From: Achromobacter pestifer
GTDB lineage: Bacteria; Pseudomonadota; Gammaproteobacteria; Burkholderiales; Burkholderiaceae_B
NCBI RefSeq assembly: GCF_902859625.1
Contig: NZ_CADIJX010000004.1
Span: 124,001-188,000, forward strand
Reading direction: 5' to 3'
DNA: 64,000 bases
A program made the translations under genes and the position numbers. How positions within the stretch are numbered: position 1 is the stretch's first letter; every line of letters begins with the position of its first letter. The notes below the pieces were generated by a model, which saw only the letters and a program-made list of their open reading frames with translations, was not told where the DNA came from and made no database searches. Shown piece by piece: positions 9,725 through 18,674 of this stretch.

Positions 9725-11137
9725 TTATCTCCGACCGCCGACATGGCCGCCACCGCCGCGCCCACCGCCACCGCCATGCCCACCTCCACCACGCTGAACG
9801 CCACCACCGCCGCCTCGGCTCATTTCGCCTCGTTGGCTTTGCTGGCGCATGCGGTCGCCGTTGCCGGCATCGCGCAGCGCGCTGTTGCTATTGGAGGCCC
9901 GAGCCCGGTCACGGGCCGCGGATTCGTCGGAATGCTGGCGTTGCGCCGCCGCCTGACGATCATGGGTCGATGCCCCCGAGGCGCGCGGGGTCTGGGCGCC
10001 CTGGCCCTGGCCCCGGTCTCGAGCGCCTTGCCCGCCACCGCCGGCCTGTCCCTGACCGCGGCCGGCAGCGCCCTCGCCACCTCGGCCCGCGGCACCTTGC
10101 CCGCGTCCGGCGCCGGGTTCCCCATGACCCGCAATCGGCTGGCCGGTGCGTCCCTGGAAGGATTGCGCCGCGCGGTCCCGAGCCTGATCGCGGGAATTCG
10201 CCGCAGGCGCCGCGCCAGCCGCCCTTCCGCCCTGGCCCTGCCCGGCCCGCTGCCCAGCCTGGCGGTTCTGCAAACCGGCCTGGCGCTGACCGTCGTAGCG
10301 CTGCCGATTGGCCTGGTCGGCATAAGGCGTGTTGCCACGATTGGCGGGGTTATGCTGCCACGCCACATTTTTGTTGTTGTTATTGATCCGGTTATTGACG
10401 TTGACGTTGTTGTACCGATTGACGTCGATGTCCACGTCGTTGTGTCCCCAATTGAAACCGCCCCACATCGAATCCACGGCGGCGACACCCAGGCCGAAGC
10501 CAATGCCCGCCACCAGCGACGTCGCGAATACCGAACCTGCCGGCGGCGGATAGTAATAAGGGGGATATGAGGGATAGGCCCACGCGCCGTAGACCACGCT
10601 TGGGTTGTAGCTGGGCACATAGACCACTTGCGGATCGGCAGGCTCGATCACCACCACCGTCTTGTTGTCGGTGGTGCTGGACGTCACCTTCTGCTGCGGC
10701 GTGCTCTTGAGGTTGCCCGCCTTTTCCGCCTGCACCCGCAAGCGCTGCACGGAATCCATCACCCCATCCGGCTGCGCAAGGAAAGCATTGCCGACGGATT
10801 TCACCCAGTCGGGTTGACGGCCCATCAGGTCCATGACGGAGGGGAACGCCACCAGCGACTTGACGCTGGGGTCCCAGGTTTCGGCTTCGACGGCCTTGAC
10901 GGCCTGGTCGCCGGATAACGACGTGTGCTCGGCCGACCATTTGGCGGCAGCGGCAACGTCGTCCGGGTACGTCGCCCCCATGAGTATCTGCGACAGCAGC
11001 GAATCCGGGTATAGCGCCACTGGCGCCATCAGTTGATCCAGCTGTCCGTTGTCCAGCTTGGTCTGCGCCACGGCGGGCAGGCAAACCGCCAACCCCAGAC
11101 ACAGCCAGCCGATAAACCATCCTTGCAGTCGACGCAT
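9725..11137 (-). CDS. DUF3300 exported protein with Asn/Gly-rich tail
   Basis: A 470-residue secreted protein. The start at 11137 is supported by GGAGAA upstream and yields a signal peptide (FIGWLCLGLAVCLPAVAQ). Residues about 25-190 form the DUF3300 domain (LMAPVALYPDSLLSQILMGATYP, WDPSVKSLVAFPSVMDLM, VVYVPSYNPSVVYG). After a Tyr/Pro-rich stretch and a hydrophobic segment the remaining half is low complexity: an Asn-rich part (NNVNVNNRINNNN), then Gln/Arg/Gly repeats ending in runs of Gly with His and Arg. Such a tail is probably disordered and could bind anionic surface polymers or nucleic acid. The function of the family is not known. Confidence 0.85.
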   Translation of the reverse strand: MRRLQGWFIGWLCLGLAVCLPAVAQTKLDNGQLDQLMAPVALYPDSLLSQILMGATYPDDVAAAAKWSAEHTSLSGDQAVKAVEAETWDPSVKSLVAFPSVMDLMGRQPDWVKSVGNAFLAQPDGVMDSVQRLRVQAEKAGNLKSTPQQKVTSSTTDNKTVVVIEPADPQVVYVPSYNPSVVYGAWAYPSYPPYYYPPPAGSVFATSLVAGIGFGLGVAAVDSMWGGFNWGHNDVDIDVNRYNNVNVNNRINNNNKNVAWQHNPANRGNTPYADQANRQRYDGQRQAGLQNRQAGQRAGQGQGGRAAGAAPAANSRDQARDRAAQSFQGRTGQPIAGHGEPGAGRGQGAAGRGGEGAAGRGQGQAGGGGQGARDRGQGQGAQTPRASGASTHDRQAAAQRQHSDESAARDRARASNSNSALRDAGNGDRMRQQSQRGEMSRGGGGGVQRGGGGHGGGGGRGGGGHVGGRR

Positions 11138-11216
11138 GAACCGTTCTCCGTGAAGCAAAGCATGAAGCTACAAGCCAGGAGGAAACCGCCGGATATCGCG
11201 TTGACAATATATGCCT

Positions 11217-11245
11217 AACGCCGGCGCAAGGATAGTACCGGCGTT
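11217..11245 (-). terminator. Weak hairpin after the sulfur operon
   Basis: An 8-bp inverted repeat (AACGCCGG and CCGGCGTT, 13-base loop) lies just beyond the last gene of the organosulfur operon. It has no clear T tract, so it is at best a weak or Rho-assisted terminator. Confidence 0.35.
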
Positions 11246-11258
11246 GCCCTATTTGCGG

Positions 11259-11474
11259 TCACAGTTTGGCGACGGACACCTCGGTTGCCTTCACGAAGGC
11301 CAATACCTCGGTGCCCACCTGCAAATCCAGTTCCTTGACGGAACGGGTGGTGATCACCGAGGTAACGATGCCCGCGGGCGTGTCCACGTCCACCTCGGAC
11401 ACCACCGGTCCCAGAATGATTTCCTTGATCTTGCCGCGGAACTGGTTGCGGGCGTTGATGGATTGAATGCTCAT
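11259..11474 (-). CDS. ssuF: SsuF-like molybdopterin-binding (Mop/TOBE) protein
   Basis: A 71-residue single Mop/TOBE domain protein (ARNQFRGKIKEIILGPVVSEVDVDTPAGIVTSVITTRSVKELDL...EVLAFVKATEVSVAKL), a fold that binds molybdate or molybdopterin as an oligomer. The start at 11474 has AGGAG eight bases upstream. It is the last gene of the sulfonate operon, directly after ssuB. That is the same place as ssuF in the ssuEADCBF operon of Pseudomonas putida, where it is reported to be needed for organosulfur use. The symbol rests on this context plus the family; why sulfonate use should need a molybdenum-binding protein is not explained. Confidence 0.83.
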   Translation of the reverse strand: MSIQSINARNQFRGKIKEIILGPVVSEVDVDTPAGIVTSVITTRSVKELDLQVGTEVLAFVKATEVSVAKL

Positions 11475-11543
11475 GGTCTTGCTCCTGAAGGGAAAAGGCG
11501 GCGCCATCGTGGCGCCATTGCGTGAATGTCAGGCCGCGCGGCG

Positions 11544-12458
11544 CTACACCGCCAGCCGTAAATGCCGGATCTGGATCACCGGCGCCCGCGGCCGTTCCGC
11601 GTCCGGCGGGTCGGGTTCTTTCAAGACCGCGCGCAACACGCGCGCCGCCAAGGCGGCAAAAGCCGGCGAGCCGGGCGCGCGGGGCCGCGCCAGTTCCACG
11701 CGCTCATCGAACACCGCCGTCCCGCCCTCGATGACCACGATGCGGTCTGCCAGCGCCACGGCTTCGTGGACATCCTGGGTGGCCAGCAAAGCCGTGAATC
11801 CGTCGCGCCGCCAGGCCTGTTCGAGAGAGGCCTGCGCCTGGATGCGCGTGAGCGCATCCAGGCCGCCTGACGGCTCATCCAGCAGCAGCAACCCTGGCCG
11901 CCGCGCAAGCGCGCGCGCCAACGCCGCGCGCTGCCGCTGGGCAGCCGTCAATTGCGCGGGCCAATCGTTGCCATGCCCGCCCAGCCCAACCTGCCGCAAT
12001 GCCTCGCTGGCCCGGGCGCGGGCCAATGCGGTATCCGGCAGACCCAGCGCCACGTTCTGCCCTACGCGCTTCCACGGCAACAACCGGGCATCGGGAAACA
12101 ACAGCCGCACGCGATCGTCAGACGCCCATTGGGGAAAGTTGTCGAACAGCACCGGCGAACGCGCCGGCAGACCGCCTTGCTCGCCGCTGGGCCGCTCCAG
12201 GCCGGCCAGAATCCGCAACAGCGTGCTCTTGCCCACGCCGCTTGGCCCCACGACGGCCACGAATTCGCCTGCGGCGATGTCCAGATCAAATGCCTTGAAT
12301 ACGCGGTGCGCGCCATAGCGCTTGCCCAGATTTCGCACGGTGACGCGCAGCGGTCGCCAGCCATCCTGGCCTTCCGGGTCCGACCCATCGTCACGTGGCG
12401 TGCGGCCTGGCCCCTCCAGGTGTTGCAACAGCTCGAACTCGTTCGGATGGACAAACAT
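11544..12458 (-). CDS. ssuB: Sulfonate ABC transporter ATP-binding protein, degenerate signature
   Basis: A 304-residue ATPase of the SsuB/TauB type. Walker A is GPSGVGKST near residue 72, the Q-loop region reads LFPDARLLPW as in nitrate/sulfonate/taurine importers, Walker B is LLLLDEPSGG, and a switch-type segment ATQDVHEAVALADR follows. The ABC signature is LTAAQRQRAALARAL: the LSGGQ motif has become LTAAQ, losing both glycines. The codons at this site are unambiguous. The expected partner is the SsuC permease encoded at 16065-16871. The gene lies 25 bases after a MetQ-type binding protein. Its N-terminal 35 residues are an extension common in SsuB proteins. Confidence 0.88.
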   Translation of the reverse strand: MFVHPNEFELLQHLEGPGRTPRDDGSDPEGQDGWRPLRVTVRNLGKRYGAHRVFKAFDLDIAAGEFVAVVGPSGVGKSTLLRILAGLERPSGEQGGLPARSPVLFDNFPQWASDDRVRLLFPDARLLPWKRVGQNVALGLPDTALARARASEALRQVGLGGHGNDWPAQLTAAQRQRAALARALARRPGLLLLDEPSGGLDALTRIQAQASLEQAWRRDGFTALLATQDVHEAVALADRIVVIEGGTAVFDERVELARPRAPGSPAFAALAARVLRAVLKEPDPPDAERPRAPVIQIRHLRLAV

Positions 12459-12483
12459 GGCCGCGCGCTCCCGCCGGACGTCC

Positions 12484-13311
12484 CTAGCGGGCCGCTTCCA
12501 GCTTCTGCTGATAATCGGTCTTCACAAACCCGGCGAACGACTTCTCGGTCACCTCCAGGAATTCCCGCGACGCATAGGCCGCCGCGATGTCCTTCACGTA
12601 GGGCTTGTCGATGTCGGCCGTACGCACGGCCACCAGGTTCTGATAGGTCGGCGTCGTCTTCTCCAGCGCCAGCGCCGCCGTCAGCTTCAGGCCGGAGGCC
12701 AGCGCGAAATTGCCGTTCACGAACGAGTAGTCGGTATCGTCCAGTGAACGCGGCAGTTGCGCCGCCTCCAGCGGAATCAACTTGATCTTCTTCACATTGA
12801 CGGCCACGTCCTTCTCGGACGCCTGCAAGGGGTCATAACCTTCGCGCAGCGTCACCCAGCCCAGCTCCTGCAACACCACCAGCGCACGCGCCTGATTGGT
12901 CGGATCATTGGGAACCGCCACGCTGACACCGTCCGGCGCGGCATCCACGCTCTTGTACTTCTTGCTGTAGATGGCGATCGGCGCCGTGGGCACCTTCACC
13001 AGTTCCGACAATTCCAGCTTGTTCTTGGCCGCGAAGTTTTTCAGATAGACCACATGCTGGAAGGCGTTGGCGTCCAACGCCCCTTGCGCCAGCGCGAAGT
13101 TCGGCTGGATGTAGTCGTTGAATTCCACGATCTTGACCGTATAGCCCTGCTTTTCAAGAATGGGCTTGATGCCCAGCTTGATCTGGTCGCTGTAGGGGCC
13201 GGCGGTGGCGCCGAATACGATTTCTTTCTTGGCCGGGTCCGCGGCCTGCGCGGCGCCAGCGACGGTCAGCGCGGCCAATGCCGCGATCAAGGTAAGGCGG
13301 GGAAATGACAT
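12484..13311 (-). CDS. metQ: NlpA/MetQ-family substrate-binding protein
   Basis: Periplasmic binding protein of the NlpA (MetQ) family, 275 residues. The signal peptide ends GAAQA-ADP without a lipobox cysteine, so the protein is probably soluble and not a lipoprotein. Family segments include VKIVEFNDYIQPNFALAQGALDANAFQH, VAVPNDPTNQARALVVLQELGWVTL and LIPLEAAQLPRSLDDTDYSFVNGNFA. The chosen ATG at 13311 has AGGG upstream; an ATG 12 bases earlier is also possible. It follows metN and metI and completes a D-methionine-type importer, though in this operon the ligand could be another organosulfur compound. Confidence 0.87.
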   Translation of the reverse strand: MSFPRLTLIAALAALTVAGAAQAADPAKKEIVFGATAGPYSDQIKLGIKPILEKQGYTVKIVEFNDYIQPNFALAQGALDANAFQHVVYLKNFAAKNKLELSELVKVPTAPIAIYSKKYKSVDAAPDGVSVAVPNDPTNQARALVVLQELGWVTLREGYDPLQASEKDVAVNVKKIKLIPLEAAQLPRSLDDTDYSFVNGNFALASGLKLTAALALEKTTPTYQNLVAVRTADIDKPYVKDIAAAYASREFLEVTEKSFAGFVKTDYQQKLEAAR

Positions 13312-13327
13312 GGGAGCCCTCATGGAT

Positions 13328-13993
13328 TCAACGCTTGTCGATGCGGCGCGCGACGGTATTGCCGGCAACCTGGATGATCTGCACCAGAATGACGAGCAGC
13401 GCCACGGTCAGCACCATCACGTCGGTCTGGAAGCGGTAGTAGCCATAGCGGATGGCCAGGTCGCCGACGCCGCCGCCTCCCACCACGCCGGCCACCGCCG
13501 AGTACGAAAGAAAACTCACCGCCAGCACCGTCAGCGCCAGCACCAGTCCCGAACGCGCCTCCACCAGCAGCACGCGCCGCACAATCTGCAATTCAGACGC
13601 GCCGGCGGCGTGCGCGGCTTCGATGACGCCACGCGGCACGTCGCGCAGGCACTGCTCGACCAGCCGGGCAAAGTAGGGAATCGCCGCGAACGACAGCGGC
13701 ACGGCGGCTGCCACCGGCCCGATGGACGTGCCCGCGATCACCCGCGTGAACGGCACCAGCGCCACCAGCAGGATGATGAAAGGAAACGAACGCACGGTAT
13801 TCACCGTCCAGCTCAGCAAGCGATGCAGGATGGGGCGGTCCAGCGACTGCCCCGGCCCGGTCAGGAACACCAGCACCCCCAGGGGGCCGCCCAGCAGGAT
13901 GGACGCCGCCAGCGCAATCGCCAGCATCAGAAAGGTCTGGCCGACCGCCACGCCCAGCTCGGGCAGCAACTGCACAAAGGTATCCAGCATCAT
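13328..13993 (-). CDS. metI: Methionine-type ABC transporter permease
   Basis: A 221-residue inner-membrane permease with about five hydrophobic segments. The ABC coupling loop EAAHAAGASELQIVRRVLL is the EAA motif that contacts the ATPase. Length and order (metN-metI-metQ) fit the MetNIQ family. The start overlaps the metN stop by four bases, so the two are translationally coupled. It probably works with the MetN encoded at 13990-14790 and one or both NlpA-type binding proteins of the operon. Confidence 0.9.
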   Translation of the reverse strand: MMLDTFVQLLPELGVAVGQTFLMLAIALAASILLGGPLGVLVFLTGPGQSLDRPILHRLLSWTVNTVRSFPFIILLVALVPFTRVIAGTSIGPVAAAVPLSFAAIPYFARLVEQCLRDVPRGVIEAAHAAGASELQIVRRVLLVEARSGLVLALTVLAVSFLSYSAVAGVVGGGGVGDLAIRYGYYRFQTDVMVLTVALLVILVQIIQVAGNTVARRIDKR

Positions 13994-14790
13994 GCGACCT
14001 CTTCGTAGGGATGGGTGGCTTCACGGATAAGCTCGCGCCCCAAAGCGGAAGACAGATGCACGTTGGCGCCCGAGATCTCGGCCTGCTCCAGCACCTGTCC
14101 GTTTTCCATGACGGCCACGTGGCGGCACAAGGCTCGCACCACAGCCAACTCGTGCGTGACGATCACGATGGTCACGCCCAAGCGCTTGTTGATGTCGCGC
14201 AGCACGGCCAACACCGATCGCGTGGTCTCGGGGTCCAGCGCGGAAGTGGGCTCGTCACACAGCAGCACGGCAGGTTCGCTGGCCAACGCGCGCGCGATCG
14301 CCACGCGCTGCTTCTGCCCGCCCGATAGTTGCGCGGGATGGCTGGCGGTTTTGTCGGTCAGGCCGACGATCTCCAGGCAATCCCGCACACGCTCGGCGAT
14401 TTGCTCACGGGTCCGTCCGCCATGCACCCGCAGCGGGAACGCCACGTTCTCGAACACGGTCTCGTTCTGCAATAGATTGAACTGTTGGAAGATCATGCCG
14501 ATGTGCTGCCGCGCGGCGCGCAATTCGCGTTTGGACAAGCCCGTCAGCTCCGTGCCCGCCACATGGACCGCGCCCGCATCCGGGCGTTCCAGCAGGTTGA
14601 TCAAGCGCAGCAGCGTGGACTTGCCCGCGCCGCTCTTGCCGATGATGCCGAAGGTGTCGCCGGCGCGGATCGACAGGGACACGTCGCGCACGGCATCGAA
14701 GCGGCCGGCGCGCGTGGCGTAGGACTTGCTCACGGCGTCCAGGCGGATCACCGTCTGCGGCACGGCGGAAAGGGGGGAAATCTGGCTCAT
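13990..14790 (-). CDS. metN: Methionine-type ABC transporter ATP-binding protein
   Basis: ATPase of 266 residues. Walker A (GKSGAGKST), Q-loop (IFQQFNLL), signature (LSGGQKQRVAIARAL) and Walker B (VLLCDEPTSALD) are all canonical, and IVIVTHEL supplies the switch histidine. It lacks the C-terminal ACT/NIL regulatory domain that makes E. coli MetN about 340 residues long, so feedback inhibition by methionine through that domain is not expected. The start at 14790 is the first ATG after the preceding flavoenzyme gene and begins MSQISPL; the much longer upstream extension reads through that gene in another frame. Confidence 0.9.
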   Translation of the reverse strand: MSQISPLSAVPQTVIRLDAVSKSYATRAGRFDAVRDVSLSIRAGDTFGIIGKSGAGKSTLLRLINLLERPDAGAVHVAGTELTGLSKRELRAARQHIGMIFQQFNLLQNETVFENVAFPLRVHGGRTREQIAERVRDCLEIVGLTDKTASHPAQLSGGQKQRVAIARALASEPAVLLCDEPTSALDPETTRSVLAVLRDINKRLGVTIVIVTHELAVVRALCRHVAVMENGQVLEQAEISGANVHLSSALGRELIREATHPYEEVA

Positions 14791-14818
14791 CGCGGGGTTC
14801 CGGTCAGGATCGGGCGCA

Positions 14819-16054
14819 TCAGGAATACGCGGTGGGTTCGGGAATCTGATCCAGCAGCGCATAGCGCCCCAGATCGCGCACCTTGTAGGCCACGGGGTCA
14901 TGCAAGGTATGCACGCGGGCGTTGCGCCAAAAGCGATCAAAGCCGTGGCGCGCGGCGGTGGAACTGGCGCCCGTCACCTCGAACAGATCGGATCCCACCT
15001 CCAGAGCGGCGCGATGGGCCAGCACTTTGGCCTGCGCGCCCGCCACCGCCACCTGTCCACGTTCCTCCGCGGTCACGGACGGCCCTCGTCCCAACGCCTC
15101 GTCCAGCGCGTGGCCCGCCTGGTCAGCCAGCGCCTGGGCCGCTTGCACGCGCAGCCAGAATTCACCGAAGCGTTCCTGCACATAAGGATCGTCGGCATGA
15201 CGCTGCACGCCAGAGGCGAACCACGGCCGCGCGTCCTCGCGCACGTAGCGGCGAGCCTCCTGGAACGCGCCCCGCGCTATGCCCAGGTACAGATTGGTCA
15301 TGATCAATTGCGCAATCTGCGAACGCAGCGTGGCGCGCGCGGTGGGCGCCGTGCCCGGCGCCTGAAGCACCTGAATCGCTTCCAACCTGACATGATCAAA
15401 GCGCACCGTGCCGCTGTCGGTCTGACGCTGGCCGAACGCATCCCAATCCGGATTGACGGTGATGCCATCGGCACGGGTCGGCAGCGCCGCGATCAGCGCC
15501 GTGTCGGACGCCTTGTGCCATGCCGAAAACGTCAACAGATCGGACCCGACCGAGCCTGAACTGAAGCTCTTGACGCCATCGATGCGATAGCCGTCCAGTT
15601 CCGCGCGGGCGACGACCCGGCGGTCCAACGGGTTCAGCGCATTGCCCCAGAACAAATTGCGCTCGACCGTGGGCCGCAGAAAGTACGCATGCTGCTCGGG
15701 CGTGCCGTAGAGCAGCACGCCCGCGATTTGCAGATGGTGGAATCCGAACACGTGCGCCAGGGCGCTGTCGGCCTGGGCCAATTCGCGCACCGCGTGCAAT
15801 ACGGTCGACCAGCTGGCGCCCGTGCCGCCGTGGGCAGTGGGCACCGACAGGCGCAGCAGGCCGCTTGCGCGGATCAGCTCGCGCTCTTGAACGGCGTGCC
15901 CGCCCTGGCGGTCGCGTTCGACCGCGGTGGCGGCCAATTGCGTCGCCAGGGTCTCGACGGCTCGCGCCGTGTCCGCGCCACGAGAAGGCGCGGCGCCGGC
16001 GGGTTCCGTGTTCCTGGCGTCTCGTGCATCTTGAAGGGATTGAATCTTGGCCAT
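14819..16054 (-). CDS. SfnB/DszC-like flavin-dependent desulfurization enzyme
   Basis: Acyl-CoA-dehydrogenase-fold protein of 411 residues, of the branch that holds DszC and SfnB rather than true acyl-CoA dehydrogenases. Typical segments are SALAHVFGFHHLQIAGVLLYG, a mid-protein SSGSVGSDLLTFSAW stretch, and the C-terminal FWRNARVHTLHDPVAYKVRDLGRYAL block. Such enzymes use reduced flavin from a separate reductase such as SsuE to oxygenate organosulfur substrates. It is placed between ssuC and metN in the operon. It is one of three related genes in the window (others at 21239 and 22461) and is the most divergent of them. The substrate is unknown. Confidence 0.86.
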   Translation of the reverse strand: MAKIQSLQDARDARNTEPAGAAPSRGADTARAVETLATQLAATAVERDRQGGHAVQERELIRASGLLRLSVPTAHGGTGASWSTVLHAVRELAQADSALAHVFGFHHLQIAGVLLYGTPEQHAYFLRPTVERNLFWGNALNPLDRRVVARAELDGYRIDGVKSFSSGSVGSDLLTFSAWHKASDTALIAALPTRADGITVNPDWDAFGQRQTDSGTVRFDHVRLEAIQVLQAPGTAPTARATLRSQIAQLIMTNLYLGIARGAFQEARRYVREDARPWFASGVQRHADDPYVQERFGEFWLRVQAAQALADQAGHALDEALGRGPSVTAEERGQVAVAGAQAKVLAHRAALEVGSDLFEVTGASSTAARHGFDRFWRNARVHTLHDPVAYKVRDLGRYALLDQIPEPTAYS

Positions 16055-16064
16055 GGTTGAATTC

Positions 16065-16871
16065 CTAATAAGCGCCGGCAGGGCGCGAAGCGGCGTCCCA
16101 GCGCAAGGCGCGGCGCGTCAACGCGCGGATCAGCGCGTCCGTGGCGCTGGCCAGCAGCGCAACCAGCAGAACGCCGAAGAAGATCGAAGCGGCCGGCGGC
16201 AAACCGTTGTCTGGCTGTCGCGCCAGATGGCCGATGCCGGAGGGAGCTGCCACGGTCTCGACGACCAGCAGCAAGACCCAAAGCAGCGCAACCGCCGTCC
16301 GTGTGCCCGACAGCACGGCGGGCAAGGCGCCGGGCAGGATCACGTCGCGCCAGAGCGGCCCGCCCGTCAGGCCGACCGAGCGGCCCATTTCGATCAGCTT
16401 CGGATCCACGGCGCGCACGCCTTGACGTGCGGCTTGATAAACGGGAAAGAACACCGCAGCCGACAACAGGGCCAGCCTGCCGTCTTCCTGAATGTCCGGC
16501 CCCAGCAACAGGAAGGCAATAAGCGCCAGCACCGCCACGCCACGCAACATGCGGACGCCCGCATCCAGTACCGGCCCCGCGCTGCGTGACAGGCCGAAGG
16601 CGAATCCCGATGCCAAGCCCAGACTCGCGCCCAGCACCAGCGCCACGGCTGCGCGCCACAAACTGACTTGAAGCTGCGGCCACAACTCGCCCGACCCGGC
16701 CGATGCAGCGGCTGCCGACCACACCGCGGATGGGGCGGGCAACCACGTTGCGTTCAGCCACCCGGACGCCGATGCCAATTGCCAAAGCGCCAGCAGCGCC
16801 ACGGGCGTCAGCCAGGACGAAAGCAACAGGCGCACCACGCCGCGGCGGCCGGAGAGGCTGGCGGAGGTCAT
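16065..16871 (-). CDS. ssuC: Sulfonate ABC transporter permease
   Basis: A 268-residue inner-membrane permease of the SsuC/TauC type. Hydrophobic segments lie near residues 12-32, 72-95, 105-125, 180-215 and 228-250. The coupling loop is VDPKLIEMGRSVGLTGGPLWRDVILPGALPAVLSG. The start ATG shares its A with the stop of ssuD (TGATG), so translation is coupled. In-frame sequence upstream runs through ssuD and gives no better start. Its ATPase is presumably the SsuB encoded about 3.6 kb downstream in the same operon. Confidence 0.9.
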   Translation of the reverse strand: MTSASLSGRRGVVRLLLSSWLTPVALLALWQLASASGWLNATWLPAPSAVWSAAAASAGSGELWPQLQVSLWRAAVALVLGASLGLASGFAFGLSRSAGPVLDAGVRMLRGVAVLALIAFLLLGPDIQEDGRLALLSAAVFFPVYQAARQGVRAVDPKLIEMGRSVGLTGGPLWRDVILPGALPAVLSGTRTAVALLWVLLLVVETVAAPSGIGHLARQPDNGLPPAASIFFGVLLVALLASATDALIRALTRRALRWDAASRPAGAY

Positions 16872-18043
16872 CAGCTTGCCGATTCCTTGGGCACCAGTTC
16901 GGTCGCCATGACTTCGCCGAACGGTCCCGTCAATACCGTGTTGCCGACTTTCCGCTGAACCTTCCCGGGCAGCAGCGGAAACACCAATTCCGCAAACCGA
17001 TAGGATTCTTCCAGATGCGGATATCCGGAAAAGATGAAAGTGTCGATGCCCAGTTCGGCGTACTCCTGGATGCGGGCGGCGACCGTCTGCGGATCGCCGA
17101 CCAGCGCCGTGCCCGCGCCGCCGCGCACCAGGCCGACCCCCGCCCACAGGTTAGGCGAGATTTCCAGGTGCGAGCGGCCGCCCTGGTCATCGCTGAGCTT
17201 GCCGCCATGCAGCGCGGCCATGCGGCGCTGGCCTTCAGAGTCCATCTTTGAAAAGGCCGCCTGCGCGGCGCGGACGGAGTCTTCGCTAAGGTGGCTGATG
17301 AGTTCGTCAGCGGCCGCCCAAGCGGCCGCCTCGGTTTCGCGCACGATGACGTGCAGGCGGATGCCGAAACGCACGGTGCGGCCGTGCCTTGCCGCGCGCT
17401 CGCGCACATCCGCGATCTTCCTGGCCACGGCCTCGGGCGGCTCGCCCCACGTCAGGTACACGTCCAGCTGTTCGGCCGCCAGCTCATGCGCCGCCTCCGA
17501 GGAGCCTCCGAAATACAAGGGCGGATACGGCTTCTGCACGGGCGGATAGATCACCTTCCCGCCTTTGGACACCAGTTGTTCGCCATCAAAGCTGTAGCCC
17601 TCGGCATCGTGGCTGCTTTCCAGGATGCCGCGCCAGATTTTCAGGTAGTCGGCGGTAATCGCGTAGCGTTCGTCGTGGCTGACGAAGACGCCATCGCCTT
17701 CCAATTCGCCCGGGTCGCCGCCCGTCACCACATTGACCAGCAAGCGGCCTTCGGACAGGCGGTCGAACGTGGCGGCCATGCGCGCCGAGAACTGCGGAGA
17801 ACTGACGCCGGGACGGATCGCCACCAGGAATTTCAGATTGCGGGTGGCCCCGATCAGGCTGGAGGCCACCACCCATGCGTCCTCGCAAGACCGGCCGGTC
17901 GGCAGCAGCACGCCGTCATAGCCCAGCGTGTCGGCGGCCACGGCCACCTGGCGGAAATAATCGTAGCTGGCGGCGCGTGCGCCTTGGCTAGTGCCCAGAT
18001 AGCGAGAATCGCCATGCGTGGGGATGAACCAGAAAACATCCAT
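16871..18043 (-). CDS. ssuD: FMNH2-dependent alkanesulfonate monooxygenase
   Basis: Luciferase-family monooxygenase of 390 residues that releases sulfite from alkanesulfonates using FMNH2 and O2, giving an aldehyde. It follows E. coli SsuD almost throughout: FWFIPTHGD at the N-terminus, [10 protein letters not shown] with the conserved Cys53, [44 protein letters not shown] with the active-site His, and [25 protein letters not shown], which carries the substrate-gating Arg. It follows ssuE by 15 bases, so the reductase and monooxygenase are made together. Confidence 0.95.
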   Translation of the reverse strand: MDVFWFIPTHGDSRYLGTSQGARAASYDYFRQVAVAADTLGYDGVLLPTGRSCEDAWVVASSLIGATRNLKFLVAIRPGVSSPQFSARMAATFDRLSEGRLLVNVVTGGDPGELEGDGVFVSHDERYAITADYLKIWRGILESSHDAEGYSFDGEQLVSKGGKVIYPPVQKPYPPLYFGGSSEAAHELAAEQLDVYLTWGEPPEAVARKIADVRERAARHGRTVRFGIRLHVIVRETEAAAWAAADELISHLSEDSVRAAQAAFSKMDSEGQRRMAALHGGKLSDDQGGRSHLEISPNLWAGVGLVRGGAGTALVGDPQTVAARIQEYAELGIDTFIFSGYPHLEESYRFAELVFPLLPGKVQRKVGNTVLTGPFGEVMATELVPKESAS

Positions 18044-18058
18044 TGCGGAAACTCCGGG

Positions 18059-18652
18059 TCAGACGCTGAAGCCGCCCGCTAGCGCGAGGCGACCCAGGTC
18101 ATAGGCTTCATGGGCAACGACGCCGCGTGGCAGCACCTGTTCGGCCAGCCGGTCGACAGAGTCCTCCAGCCGTACGCGCACGTCATCGTCGATATGGATG
18201 CGGCCATCGTCTTCCACGCGCACCTGTTTGTCGGTGGCGTAGACGCCGGCCAGGATGTGCCGCGCACCCAAGGCGGACAGGACCGGCTTCAGGCCGTATT
18301 CCAGCGCCAGAAGATGCGCGGGGCTGCCACCCGTGGCAATGGGCAGCACCACCTTGCCTGCCAGCGCCTTTTCATCCAGCAAATCCAGCACGGCCTTCAG
18401 GCCGCCGGAAAACGATGCCTTGTAGACCGGCGTTGAAATCAGCACCGCGTCGGCGGTCGACACGCGCGCCCGCAACGCGCCCGCGGCGGCGCCAGCATAG
18501 TGCCCTTCGATCAATTCTTCGGCGGGAATGTCCCGCAGGCCCAGTTCGACCACGCCCAGGCCACGGGAACGCAGCAGGTGCGCCGCATGGCGCAGCAAAG
18601 CGGAAGAACGGGAACGTTGCGACGGGCTGCCCGCCAACGTGATGATGCTCAT
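18059..18652 (-). CDS. ssuE: NADPH-dependent FMN reductase
   Basis: Flavodoxin-fold FMN reductase of 197 residues that supplies FMNH2 to SsuD and probably to the SfnB-like enzymes of the operon. N-terminal phosphate loop: TLAGSPSQRSRSSALL. The TPVYKASFSGGLKAVLDLL segment and GGSPAHLLALEYGLKPVLSALGARHIL are typical of SsuE. The Tyr of LEYGLKP corresponds to the inserted pi-helix tyrosine described for E. coli SsuE. Second gene of the operon, after the NlpA-type binding protein. Confidence 0.94.
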   Translation of the reverse strand: MSIITLAGSPSQRSRSSALLRHAAHLLRSRGLGVVELGLRDIPAEELIEGHYAGAAAGALRARVSTADAVLISTPVYKASFSGGLKAVLDLLDEKALAGKVVLPIATGGSPAHLLALEYGLKPVLSALGARHILAGVYATDKQVRVEDDGRIHIDDDVRVRLEDSVDRLAEQVLPRGVVAHEAYDLGRLALAGGFSV

Positions 18653-18674
18653 GATGGTTCGCCAGTGTCGCGCG

